64,000 nucleotides of DNA. Source: Cyclina sinensis (Eukaryota; Mollusca; Bivalvia; Venerida; Veneridae). The stretch spans positions 19,026,251 to 19,090,250 of the forward strand of contig JAAONU010000014.1 in NCBI GenBank assembly GCA_012932295.1, written 5' to 3'. How positions within the stretch are numbered: the stretch's first letter is position 1; each line of letters starts with the position of its first letter. The notes below the pieces were generated by a model. That model had not been told where the DNA came from and did not search any database. It was given only the letters and a program-made list of their open reading frames with translations. The position numbers and the translations under genes are program-made. Below, piece by piece: positions 13,501 through 22,600 of this stretch.

Positions 13501-16500
13501 GTGTGCCGTTGTCAATCTGAATGCATTAAACTGATCATGCAGTTACATTGTTAAAGTCTGTGTCGTGCGGTGTAAGACGTGTAGTGTACTTTATACCGTC
13601 TACATATGTACGTGTCCTACTCTGAGTTGAAAGTACAGTCTACAATTTACTTTTGCAATATGTTATCAGCTTACTTATTAGAATTAAAGATAATATGTAT
13701 AAAACTGCGATATTCAATATACAAATTACTTGTATCTCTCGGATATACATTTAGGTTTTAACAAATGAGCTACGTAAAACTGTATCAATTAACAAACGTT
13801 TTTCAGCGAATAGCCTACATACACCTCTACATATTCGCTCTAATCTTTTAGCTTTTCAGTAGAATGTCGTTGTCGATTCGCTATCTAAGTGTTTCGCTAC
13901 CCGATTGTCTGTAAATAAATGTTACTTTGTAATAATATCAATACACTTGATGTTACTTAAGTCAAATTATTTTTTTATTAATCCAAATTTACATTTTAAA
14001 TCAATGCAAATAAGTTTTTAATACATGAAATATTTTTAGAATTAAATAGTTTTAATTAATAATTTGCATGTTCAATACGTGTAACATCTTTGTAAAAGAA
14101 TTGGAGGCACGTTGAAGAACATAAACTGTATGGAAATTAAGAATTTCTATCCTTATAACTAAATAAATGTTATCAAACAAATCAGCGCTTTTAGCTATAT
14201 ACATAGCTCATTTTTTAAGCCACAACTGCCATAATCGTACTATAATAATTGTTTTTTTCATCGGCAAGTCCTCAAATGAATGCTACACCCGCAACTGGTG
14301 ATCCTTTGCTATACTTTTTAAATCTGTAAATTATCTATATAATAGTAAAACATAAATACAATAAAATCATATGATCATCATGTATGTTTGCTTTTTCTTA
14401 AAAAAAAAAAAAAAAATAACCCGTGTAAGTCGGTTAGCCTATGTGCGTAAACCATATAGTGAATGTACGAAGTAGCGTAAAGACTGGGAGCAAAAGAACA
14501 GCGAACTGACAGGTAGCATAACGCAAACTGCTCACAGTATATTAAATATTGCCACAGGCAATGATTGTTTGAATTAAATAGACGAAATGCCTTTTCTTCT
14601 AAAATTGTTTTCCTTTATTTTATAACTTATAGACATGAAAATCAATGCAATAGTAATTATACCTAAACAAAGAAAGAAGAAAAAAATCTTTAAAAACATT
14701 CGTGTTTACATAGCTGGAAAGGAACTAAAATTTACCCGTGGTGCCACAGATATGTGCTAAAGTATGAAGGTGAGATCTGTGCGAAGGAAATTAAGCGGAA
14801 CGTACGTCCAGCATCCTATCTATGGTAGAACATACCAGTTTTAAGCCACTAATTCGAATCGGCCATATAGAACTTATCAATTATAGTGTAAGATGGATTA
14901 AATGTGTATTGCTGAAGTCTTCATTCAATAATAAATGGGGATATATGAGTGTTCAGAGAGGCCAGGATGAGGTTTTCTGATTGTTTTGATTATAGTTTTG
15001 AAAAATATTGAAATTGCATTCAGTGTGAAGTAGGAGGTAGAAATTCGAAACTAATGAAAGCTGGGTATGGTTTCAGCTGTAGAAGTTCAGTACGATGCCT
15101 TTTGTTTTGGATACCGGGAAAAGTGAAGCGTTGACAGGTATCTAGCACTAGCTGATTTAAATGTGCCATAGCAGACGAACAACAAGCATGTAGTGTTAGG
15201 ACTATATGGTGTGCCTTTGAATAGCAGGCGACTTGTCGGTTTCATAGATTTCGCCTCGGCCACGGGTTGAAAAGTGGGGCTTGTTTCTTTCTTGTAGCTG
15301 ATGTTTTAAGATAAGTGTTTAGGCCGTGTTTTCGAATGTCTTCACTCCTGTAAGAATAACTGTACTTACTCTTTACAGGCTGGCGTAATGGATTGTCATT
15401 GAGGCGTTCACAGTTTGAGTTGTGGTCAATCAAAAGATTTCAGTGTGAAACTGGTATCTGTTACATTTACAAACATACGTGTGTAAGAAATTGTAATACA
15501 CCCGCTCTTCGGGTCATTATTCAAGAAGTAACTTAAAAAGAAACCGAAAAAATCAGACTTATATTTGTCTAAAAAAACTAGTCCACAGCTTTTGCTATAA
15601 CCTTTTCAATATCAAATATCTGTGCGCCGACTTATAAACCTGCCAAAGCTTATTTTTGTTTACGTTGTAGAAAAAGCTAAGTAAGTCATATGCATTTAAG
15701 TGTAATATTACCTCCATTTATTCTGACATCACAAAGGACCAGTTGTGTATGCAGTGTTGCAAGCTCTATCCTTACTTGGTTCCCGGCTACAAGAGTTTTA
15801 CACAATACAATTATTGTTTCATTATTAGGGGCAGTATGATCATGTTTGTAGCATTCCGTACGGTAATATGGTATAAACGAGTTGTCGTCTCTTTGATTCA
15901 AGTCAACATTCTCAACATATACCGCAAAACTCTTAAAGTTGCCTGAAATTAAGAAGCAGTTTTATAGTTTTGCCTTTATTCAGTCATGTCGCAATTTACA
16001 TTTTTTAAAAATTTTGTTTTGCCATATTACGAAAGTGATTGAACATCTTGAATTAACCATCAATTGTATTTAAATAAGATCATGAGGTCAAAGAAAAAAC
16101 TTCGTTTTTAGCCTGTCTTATATCAGAAATCATTAGTGCGCGGATAACTACTGCAAATAATTCCATTTAAATAAAGTATTGATGGGCAATATAAAACAAA
16201 CAGGATACACAAACAGGTCTTCAGACAGTTCTGTCTATAATAACAACAACAATAAAGGCAGATAAAAACTTATATCTATTCAACAAAATAAACTAAATAT
16301 ATTACAACATTCATTTTACATGGCAGTGTCTGTAATACGTAGCAGTGTCATACGTCTAGGCAAAAGGTGTAAACAGTTATTTATTTAACCAATTTTACCA
16401 TTGAGAATATGATAGTTTATTGAGACAGAGAATGGAAACCCTTTACGACATTTATGATATCAGTGCTATACTTACCTAAAGCTTCCTTCCTAGTAATTAT

Positions 16501-17682
16501 TATCAGTTCCCTAATTGTTCTCTTGTTGGCAACCAGACTCTCCAAAATGGCTGAACTGTTTTATCCGAAGAGTTTGCCTCGGCGATGTAGCTACACGTGT
16601 TTACATTTCCGTCGTTAGCTAAATTTGGATACTTGTGTTTTCCCCAAGGCAAATTATCGGAATGCCTTGAAAATTCACCTTCCGCTATGTCCCCTTTACA
16701 AAACAATTTATCATAAATATAAACAATTTGAAAGAAGATATCTTGATAAAGATATAAAATCGAATTTATTATCGTAGAAAAAAAATACAGGTTCATTTTG
16801 GATTCATTAACAAAACAAGTATTCTTCTGTAACAGGAATTAGAAAACTGTTGCCGTCTAACCTTTTACCAATCTAAGTTCCTTAAATTCATTCCGTCCAT
16901 AATGTCATTATCAATTTGTACAGGTGTATAGGAGTGTGTCTCTTTTCAAATGATGATTTTGAATGAACATTTTAACACAAATTTGCATTCGGATATTAAA
17001 CTTTGACCAGGATTTCTACATTAAATAAAGATATTAAGATATTATACTCAAAACAAAAATCATATTAATATATAGGAATAAGAAGAAAAACGGTTTGTAC
17101 TGCCATTTTCTCCTACTGGAAATTTAAATCTGTCAGAATCATACTCACTGTACTGGCAGCCCGGTCCAAACCACATACTTGCGCAACCAGACTCACATTC
17201 ACCGGAAATGACATCACACTGGTCATTATTTTTGCAGTGACACATAAAGCCACAATTTGGACCAAATAGATGAATTCCATTTTCGTTTGAGGAACAGCTT
17301 TTGCAACCTGCAAAAATAAAATGTAATGGTATTTATAAGCATTATGAAATCTTTACACAAAAAAAACATAATCTTGTCTGGTAAAAAAACCCCTAAATGT
17401 TCTTTTTTTAATTTCTAATTCTTATTTGAAGTTTTGTAAAACGATACATATTTTGGTATTTATGAAACGAAAAATGTGTATACCGAAACAAAAGTGAGTT
17501 ATGTCTTTTTACGTATCTCTTTCAATTACAGTATCATTAGTTGTTGTAGAAATCTAAGGACTGGAAATGCACTGCATCTATGTTTCTGATATCTAATTTT
17601 TCATGTTAAAATAAATAATTTACTTTCACTTACAGGTTGTAAGCAAACCAAAAGCGAACACAAACAGAAATAAACTGTTCAT
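1429..17682 (-). CDS. Gene A: partial spliced gene, secreted/membrane protein with fucolectin-type and EGF-like domains
   Basis: Gene-level model; exons are listed separately. Minus-strand order: signal peptide (17682-17634), EGF-like (17307-17149), fucolectin-type domain 1 (16693-16476 and 15942-15712), fucolectin-type domain 2 (9910-9689 and 9247-9077), EGF-like (8672-8538), EGF-like (8296-8144), EGF-like (1581-1429), then off the left edge. All joins are phase 1. The architecture suggests an extracellular recognition protein that binds glycans or cell debris, related to MEGF10-like molluscan receptors. That role is inferred from domains only. The 5.8-kb intron between 15712 and 9910 is the weakest join, so the model could be two genes. 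The 218-bp exon 16693-16476 breaks the frame, so this copy may be a pseudogene, a polymorphic null allele, or contain a sequence error. No membrane segment or stop codon lies inside the window. Confidence 0.6.
1692..2047. mobile_element. MITE-like element with terminal inverted repeats
   Basis: A 356-bp segment bounded by inverted ends. GATTTCTGCCATTT at 1699-1712 is matched exactly by its reverse complement at 2027-2040, and similarity extends to GGTG at both tips. The interior is richer in G+C than its surroundings and repeats CGTC/GACG-type motifs. Open frames on both strands show no recognised domain, so it looks non-autonomous. No convincing target duplication is visible. It lies in a gene A intron. 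Confidence 0.5.
2405..4430. repeat. Diverged tandem duplication of about 0.93 kb ending in TTCACACTTCATA-type arrays
   Basis: The block starting at about 2405 (CATTTGTTTGTTAATATCTC) resembles the block starting at about 3337 (CATTTGTTTGTTATTTTCTC). Similar landmarks follow at similar spacing: GGTAAAACA, ACATTTGTT near the centre, and GACCGATGGTGACA versus GCCGGTGGTGTC near the ends. Each copy ends in AT-rich DNA repeating short motifs such as ACTTCACACTTCATAC, densest at 3140-3330 and 4110-4430. No coding potential is seen. It lies in a gene A intron. Confidence 0.45.
4897..5665 (-). mobile_element. Tc1/mariner transposase relic, C-terminal part
   Basis: The minus strand from about 5555 to 5319 reads in order VEVWSGITMT, GTGQYYRDNMLVPHVV and HRPRRVTEYLEEQHIRVLP. 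This matches the catalytic C-terminal region of Tc1-like transposases. Further left, a decayed frame keeps ILGK and ELGAALQEE, again family-like. Stop codons and frameshifts interrupt both ends, so it is inactive. A possible left terminal repeat (TTCACAAAAAGTAGGGAATATT) lies near 4902-4923, with no clear partner on the right. It sits in a gene A intron. Confidence 0.75.
5666..7519. other. Non-coding intron stretch
   Basis: AT-rich sequence with only short chance open frames. No EGF, fucolectin or transposase motif was seen on either strand. Confidence 0.4.
7558..7770. repeat. Two imperfect direct repeats of about 85 bp
   Basis: AATTATGAAGTGAGGAGTTA starting at 7560 and AATTATGAAGTGAAGAGTTT starting at about 7686 begin two related units. 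Both contain TATGCACT and TGCTCAAT and run to a CATGAAGTTT- or AGATGAAGTTT-type end. This is likely a dispersed intronic repeat, with no coding role seen. Confidence 0.45.
7833..7931 (-). pseudogene. EGF-like exon relic in gene A intron
   Basis: The minus strand between an acceptor-like TGCAG and a donor-like AG|GTAATA reads CDKTDGYCLDGCKKS, the core of an EGF repeat of this family. The EGF reading would need phase 2 at both ends, not the phase 1 used by every intact exon. The phase-1 reading meets a stop. The first half of the repeat is missing. It is best read as a decayed exon of the 8296/1581 type. Confidence 0.4.
8144..8296 (-). CDS. Gene A EGF-like exon
   Basis: A 153-bp exon with acceptor TTTTGTACAG and donor G|GTAAGG, phase 1 to phase 1. 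It encodes CDDQHWGPQC, then CDVSTGKCPYGC, and ends with a serine-rich SSSKQQPSG that replaces the usual closing GxxGxxC. A continuous frame upstream gives a signal-peptide-like start, but the adjacent exon 241 bp away splices in phase, so an internal exon is preferred. Confidence 0.78.
8538..8672 (-). CDS. Gene A EGF-like exon
   Basis: A 135-bp exon with acceptor GTCTTAG and donor T|GTAAGTG, phase 1 at both ends. It encodes CPEEICGYDC, CHCRNMNMWDK and GTCSAGCKDRWTGRHC, a divergent EGF-like repeat with nine cysteines. It is separated by a short intron from exon 8144-8296, which supports splicing of the two together. Confidence 0.75.
9077..9247 (-). CDS. Gene A fucolectin-type domain 2, C-terminal exon
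   Basis: A 171-bp exon with acceptor TTTCCCTTAG and donor G|GTAAGTGC, phase 1 to phase 1. It encodes the second half of an F5/8C-like fucolectin fold: GISTLKLSISN, then the closing strand VICEVKVFG typical of FTP domains. It joins in frame to 9910-9689 (GTA AGA G plus GC). The loop that usually carries the fucose-binding RxD residues is not recognisable. Confidence 0.78.
9689..9910 (-). CDS. Gene A fucolectin-type domain 2, N-terminal exon
   Basis: A 222-bp exon with acceptor GCATTTGCAG and donor G|GTAAGG, phase 1 at both ends. It encodes the FTP start NLAFGRQTSQSS, then AVDGIDLP and NNPWWQVDIG. This is the standard order N-L-A-G-K-x-T-x-Q-S-S, A-V-D-G, W-W-x-V-D-L-G of fucolectin/tachylectin-4/pentraxin-1 domains. 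The family calcium and fucose sites cannot be confirmed by eye. Confidence 0.85.
9911..15711. other. Non-coding 5.8-kb stretch between fucolectin domains of gene A
   Basis: Holds short chance open frames, a (TA)n run near 12108-12124, an A-run at 14400-14416 and a weak tRNA-like fragment on the minus strand near 10590-10625. A consensus donor (CTAC|GTAAGTAC) on the minus strand near 10020 ends a frame compatible in phase with exon 9910, but no signal peptide or acceptor confirms an exon there. Otherwise nothing was recognised. Confidence 0.45.
15712..15942 (-). CDS. Gene A fucolectin-type domain 1, C-terminal exon
   Basis: A 231-bp exon with acceptor TTAATTTCAG and donor G|GTAATATT, phase 1 to phase 1. 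It encodes FKSFAVYVENVD, CYKHDHTAPN and LVLCDVRING, the second half of an FTP domain with the paired cysteines around the APN-T-VLC segment and the closing L-C-x-V-x-x-x-G strand. Its reading frame is intact, unlike its partner exon. Confidence 0.8.
16476..16693 (-). CDS. Gene A fucolectin-type domain 1, N-terminal exon with frameshift
   Basis: The 218-bp exon has good splice sites (TTTTGTAAAG acceptor, TTTAG|GTAAGTAT donor). It encodes YPNLANDGN, then FWRVWLPTR, matching the FTP consensus LANDGN and WWRVDLG. In that frame it reaches TGA-TAA just after REQLGN. A two-base offset near 16517-16522 (an AGAGAA stretch) instead gives TIRELIIITRKEAL, which is the expected FTP continuation and exits in phase 1 into exon 15942. 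The length 218 is not a multiple of three, while every other extracellular exon is. The cause may be a real small insertion, a null allele or a base-calling error. Confidence 0.7.
17149..17307 (-). CDS. Gene A first EGF-like exon
   Basis: A 159-bp exon with acceptor TTATTTTTGCAG and donor A|GTGAGTAT, phase 1 at both ends. It encodes CKSCSSNENG, LFGPNCGFMC, CDVISGECESGC and FGPGC, one EGF-like repeat directly after the signal peptide. The frame runs on past the donor into a longer open frame, but GTGAGT and the phase match to exon 16693 favour splicing here. Confidence 0.78.
17634..17682 (-). CDS. Gene A first coding exon, signal peptide
   Basis: ATG at 17682 opens MNSLFLFVFAFGLLTT, a short N-region and a strongly hydrophobic core typical of a secretory signal. 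Donor T|GTAAGTG follows in phase 1, and joining to exon 17307 gives the codon TGT. No upstream in-frame ATG with better context is seen. A TATA-like TTATATA lies about 75 bp upstream of the ATG. Confidence 0.72.
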
Positions 17683-17753
17683 AATCCTTTTAAGTCATAC
17701 TTCTTAACGAAATAAACCGTTCTTTCTAGTTTTCTTCCAAAGTCATATTTCAG

Positions 17754-17760
17754 TTATATA
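17754..17760 (-). promoter_or_regulatory. TATA-like element of gene A
   Basis: TATATAA on the minus strand lies about 72-78 bp upstream of the signal-peptide ATG, which would leave a 5' UTR of roughly 45-50 bases. A perfect 15-base inverted repeat, GTAACTATTAGTTAC, lies further upstream at about 17795-17809. Transcription start is inferred, not seen. Confidence 0.35.
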
Positions 17761-17860
17761 ATTTTCCTTGTTAACATATGGAGGAAAACTTTCAAGTAAC
17801 TATTAGTTACGTGTTATTGGTGAATCATTGCAGGAAAGATACAAGGAAGTTTTAGTGACG
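17760..17860. repeat. Gene A upstream block, also found at 31846-31940 and 32435-32530
   Basis: The block reads TTTTCCTTGTTAAC, then TGCAGGAA, then a GGAAGTTTTA-type end. The same order and spacing recurs twice near 31.9 and 32.5 kb. Here it lies immediately upstream of the TATA-like box of gene A, so the repeats may be copies of a receptor-gene promoter or a dispersed repeat that landed in one. Confidence 0.5.
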
Positions 17861-18379
17861 TAATTCTACATTTTTTTACGGCATTACTTCTGTCAAATCC
17901 CTTATAACATATGTTTAAAGAGGAAAATTTGCTGCATAAGATTTGAACCACACTTAATATCAAGATGCGCATGTCCTTTCAGTATGAATACATACAAAGT
18001 TGTACAGTATAGTTACTTTCGCTCCGCTCCGCTAAATCGGAACTTGAAGTGCATCAGACGATCACTACAACTGTCTAAGGTGTACGATTCCAAATACCCT
18101 ACCTCAATTCTGAAGGGTACTCAGTTTCATCAGTTTGTGTAGGATTGACAGATTTTCACTGAACACCATGTGTTCAAACCCCAATCAAGCCAATTATTTT
18201 TGTCTTCAGGTTTTGGCAGTTTAACATCGGCTTAATTTTTGCAACAGTAACTTAAAAAAAATTAATTCATTTTCTTTCGTTTTAAATATATAACCAAGCA
18301 ATCCAACATGGCAAATCGATGAAAATTGGGTATCTGTGATCTCAGTTATTAATATCTCCAAAACTACACGGTAAAAATA
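17861..18379. other. Intergenic stretch upstream of gene A
   Basis: AT-rich sequence between the gene A promoter block and the retrotransposon. No coding or repeat signal was recognised. Confidence 0.4.
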
Positions 18380-18383
18380 TTTG
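18380..18383. repeat. Target-site duplication, left copy (TTTG)
   Basis: TTTG directly precedes the left LTR and is repeated directly after the right LTR at 27629-27632. Extending the match one base gives ATTTG on the left, but the corresponding A on the right is also the last base of the LTR, so the duplication is 4 or 5 bp. Confidence 0.6.
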
Positions 18384-18965
18384 TGTCACGGATACTCGTG
18401 AGTTTAAACATTCGGGGTGAATGGAGGGTCGTATGAGGATCCTGAAAATACGCAAGGCACCAGAGAAATAAAATATATTTCTCGGCAGAAAGAAACAAAG
18501 CTCACGCCATTTGAATATCTTTTTATCAGTGCGACGAAATGCATGAATTCCACACGGAATGCAAATAGGAATGAAAACAATGAATATAAATGAACAATTG
18601 ACAATAGTTAATTACCTGAAAATACGCAAGGCACCAGAGAAATAAAATATATTTCTCGGCAGAAAGAAACAAAGCTCACGCCATTTGAATATCTTTTTAT
18701 CAGTGCGCATGCGTAAAGGTGCACGTGGCTAACGTCGGTTAGCGTGAACTATCTCTGATGAGAATGAATAACCCTTCACCTTTATAGGTTAACTATAGGC
18801 AACATAAAAAAAATGAAATGATAGATGGATCAATGGAGTATGATAACAACAGGTATGGAGTATGATAATGATAAGTATGGAGTATGATAATTATAGGGAA
18901 GGATAATGGATGGCTAATGGATAATAACATATGATGAATAATAAAGACAAGTTGTCCCTGTGACA
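18384..18965 (-). repeat. 3' LTR of the Gypsy element
   Basis: 582 bp, TGTCACGG at the left edge and CCTGTGACA at the right edge as read on the plus strand. It is identical to 27047-27628 except at offsets 161 (G/A) and 512 (G/T). It contains an internal direct duplication of 93 bp and a TATGGAGTATGATAA-type short tandem near 18853-18893. On the minus strand each 93-bp copy carries TATATTTTATT, a possible promoter element. Confidence 0.95.
18441..18707. repeat. 93-bp direct duplication inside each LTR
   Basis: CCTGAAAATACGCAAGGC at 18441 begins a 93-bp unit ending CAGTGCG at 18533. An identical unit runs from 18615 to 18707, a period of 174 bp. The other LTR carries the same pair at 27104-27196 and 27278-27370, so the duplication predates this insertion. 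Confidence 0.9.
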
Positions 18966-18967
18966 TA

Positions 18968-18978
18968 CTTCCCTGCCA
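18968..18978 (-). promoter_or_regulatory. Polypurine tract candidate
   Basis: The minus strand reads GGCAGGGAAG followed by TA and then the LTR start TGTCAC. Position and purine content fit the plus-strand primer of an LTR retrotransposon. Confidence 0.55.
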
Positions 18979-19669
18979 GGAAGAAAATGGCGTCCCGACA
19001 TTTTAAATATCCCACAGAAATGTACTCATTAAGAGACAACATATCAAAATTAATAATACTACAAAATACTGACTAACTACAGCATAAACTAATACTAAAG
19101 GCTTTGGAACTCGTAAAAGTACATCTGCCTTCACAAAATATATCACTTAAAGTGACACACTGTTTAAAAATGTTGCGAAACATTGATAAACATAATTGTA
19201 CTTACATATCAGTACCATTGGGGATTGGGCGAACGCGTTCTTAAGGAATCATAACTGCAATATACCTTAAGTACAATGCACATCTACATCATTGTAGAAC
19301 TTGTGTAATATATGAACAATACACAATACATTTCATAAAGCCATTTAACAAAATAGCAAAATAACATCACTCGAAAGATTTATCTCGTGTATAAATCTGT
19401 CAATAGGGGTGCAAAAAAAACAACCCATAACTCATACTTCAAAATATGAAACCCTGAATTTGTACAAGAAGCCAGGAAAACAATAGTTTTTTAATACTGG
19501 TCAAAATAACAACATACTAAACAAATTGGAATAAATCTGAAATTTATTTGCAGGATGTAGTAATGTAATGATTCATTCTAAAAAGAAAAGAACATCTAGT
19601 ACTGCACTAAAACTATCATACATCTGTTATAACTGTCTGGTACAAGCATGGCTCGCGGGACCATCTGTA

Positions 19670-22600
19670 CTACCTTCCAGCCAATTGCCAGTCGTCAGTC
19701 ATCCACCGAGGTTTCGCTCTGGCCCTCTGAGTTCGTCTTGGAACAAATGTAGGAGCCTCTGGATTCAATGGTTTATTACCTGGACGTCTTGCAGGAATAA
19801 CATACTTGTCAGAGACTTTTGTAGTGGGTTGCTCCACGGAAGACGAAGATCTTAGAGAAGTAGGAGACTTGTGCTGAAAATTGTCTGCAGGGAGACGCCT
19901 TGGTTCTTGAAGTGGAAGGCCCATGAAAGGAAGCAACATGTTCCTATGAAGGAGCTTTGGAATGTCGTCAGAACCTTCTGGTTTAACCTGAAATATAGGC
20001 AAATCACTGTTAGGCTGAGCAACTACAATGTAAATGTCTTTGCTCCACCTGTCGGCCAATTTACACTTACCTTTCAGACCAACATTTCTGACTAGCACAC
20101 GATCACCTGGAACAATACGGACATCCCTGACTCGAAGATCGTAGCGCTTTTTATGGCGTTTGGCTTGCCTTTTGGCCTCTCTACTGGCTACTTTGTAAGC
20201 GAAGTGGAGACGTTTCTTCAGGCCGTCTACATACTCGGCTGGTTTCTTGCCACGAACAGTGCTGTCAGGCTCTATTCCAAGGAAAGCGTCTAACGCAAGT
20301 CGAGGATGACGTCCAAACATGAGGTAGTGAGGCGTAAGACCTGTGGTTTCGTGTCTGGTCGAATTGTAAGCATGGACGAGTGCTGGTATGTGAGATCTCC
20401 AGTTTACCTTGTCCTTATCCTCAAGAGTGCCGAGCATATTGAGCAGTGTTTGATTGAAGCGCTCAGGCATCCCGTTACCCTGGGGATGGTATGGTGTGGT
20501 TCTGGACTTGGAGATATTGGCAAGGCGGCAAAGTTCTTTGATTACAGCCCCGTCAAAGTTCCTACCTTGATCGCTGTGTAGACGACAAGGGAAACCGTAG
20601 TGACATATGAAGTTCTCAAATAGAACTTTAGCTGTAGTGCGGGCTGTCTGGTTCTTGGTGGGTATGGCCTGTGCATAATGTGTAAAATGATCTGTCATGA
20701 CCAGTACATTCTCATACCCACCAGCCGACATTTCCAAGGTCAAGAAGTCCATGCATACTAGTTCCAAAGGATAAGATGAGTGGATAGGAATAAGGCCTGC
20801 AGAATTCAATACAGGAGTCTTACGACGGATGCAACGAGGGCACCTCCGCACTCGGGTTTCAACAAAACCGTCCAAGCCTGGCCAAAAGAATCGAGACTTG
20901 ACAAGTGAATTCGTCCGATCAATGCCTTGATGACCTGCATTGTCATGTAAACCAGTGAAGACTACATCATGAAACGCTTCTGGGAGAACAAGTTGGTCCA
21001 CGGCATGGCCACATACGTAACCATGACGGAAAAGAACTCCTTCCTTCAAAAAGAGATTCGGCCATTCTCTTAGATATCTGCGGACAGATTCCGTTTCATG
21101 AGCAGCTAGTCTTCTGGTTGGTTTATGACCAGTAGAAAATATCTGTATGACCCTAGAAATGGTTCGGTCCTTGCTCTGCTCCTGCTTCCAATCAACATCA
21201 CTGAGATAGTTGGAAGAAACATCAGTACTGAGATCAACAACCTTCTGGCTCATGGAAATGCATTCAACAACTGGAGAATCGTCAACCAAACGACATCCTT
21301 GGATGATTGCTTTCACTGTGTCATTGAACACAACAGATTCTTGCGGTTGATTTGGAACCCTAGACAAGAAATCTGCATCCACATTGGATCGTCCTGATCG
21401 ATATTGAAGGGTGAAGTTGAATGTTGACAATGCTGCTAGCCATCTATGGGAAGTAGCGTCAAGTTTTGCAGAGGAAAGCACATATGTCAACGGATTGTTG
21501 TCTGTGCGGACTCTGAAGGTATTACCATAGAGGTAATCACTGAACTTGTCAACTACAGCCCATTTTAATGCCAGGAATTCAAGCTTGTGAACGGGATAGT
21601 TTCGCTCATTGGGGCGTAAAGCTCTACTGGCGTAAGCAATTACGCGCTCCTGGTTGTCTTGCTCCTGATATAACACTGCCCCTAGGCCAGATCCACTAGC
21701 ATCTATGTTGATGATAAATGGCTGAGAAAAATCAGCATAACCAAGAATTGGAGGAGATGTTAACTTCTCAATGAGCATGTCGAATGCTTCCTGTTCATCA
21801 GATCCCCATTTCCAAGTGGTTGCCTCCTTCTTACTTTTACCTGAAGAATTGGTAGGATGGCCTGCAAGCAGGTCATTCAGAGGTTTTGCAATACTAGCAT
21901 AGCCTGGCACAAAGCGGCGGTAATAACTAGTAAAACCTAGAAAACTACGGAGATCTTTCAGAGACTTAGGAATAGGCCATTCCTTCAACACTCGTATCTT
22001 CTCTGGGTCAGTCTCCACACCTTCAGCACTAACAACATGCCCTAGATAAGTAACACGTGAGAGAAAGAACTCACACTTGCTGCCTTTCAGCTTTAGACCA
22101 GCATCTTGAAGGCGCTTAAAAACGGCTTCAAGGCGTTCAAAGTGTTCATCTAATGTTTTGGAGTAGATGATAATATCGTCTAAGTAAATTAGACACTCCT
22201 TTAGATGAAGCTCGCCCATGCATCTCTCCATCAGGCGTTGAAATGTCGCTGGCGCATTTGTAAGTCCAAATGCCATACGCTCACACTCAAAAAATCCTAA
22301 AGGACCTACAGAAAAGGCTGTCTTTGCCTTATCGGACTCCTTCATTGCCACCTGCCAATACCCCGACCTCAAGTCCAGCTTACTAAAAATCTTGGATCCT
22401 GCGAGAGAATCTATGGTTTCATCAATCCTTGGAAGGGAATATGCGTCAGTAACTGTACGACTGTTCAATTTCCGGAAGTCGATACAGAACCTGAGGGAGT
22501 TGTCTTTCTTCCTTACAAGGACAATGTTACTAGAAAAAGGACTTTTGGATTCTCTAATTGCTCCAGCAGCAAGCATATCTTGTAAGTGTTCCCTGACCTC

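Noticed and set aside
18404..18604. 66-residue frame repeated at 27067-27267
   Set aside because: Both copies lie inside the LTRs, so identity reflects the LTR pair and not a gene.
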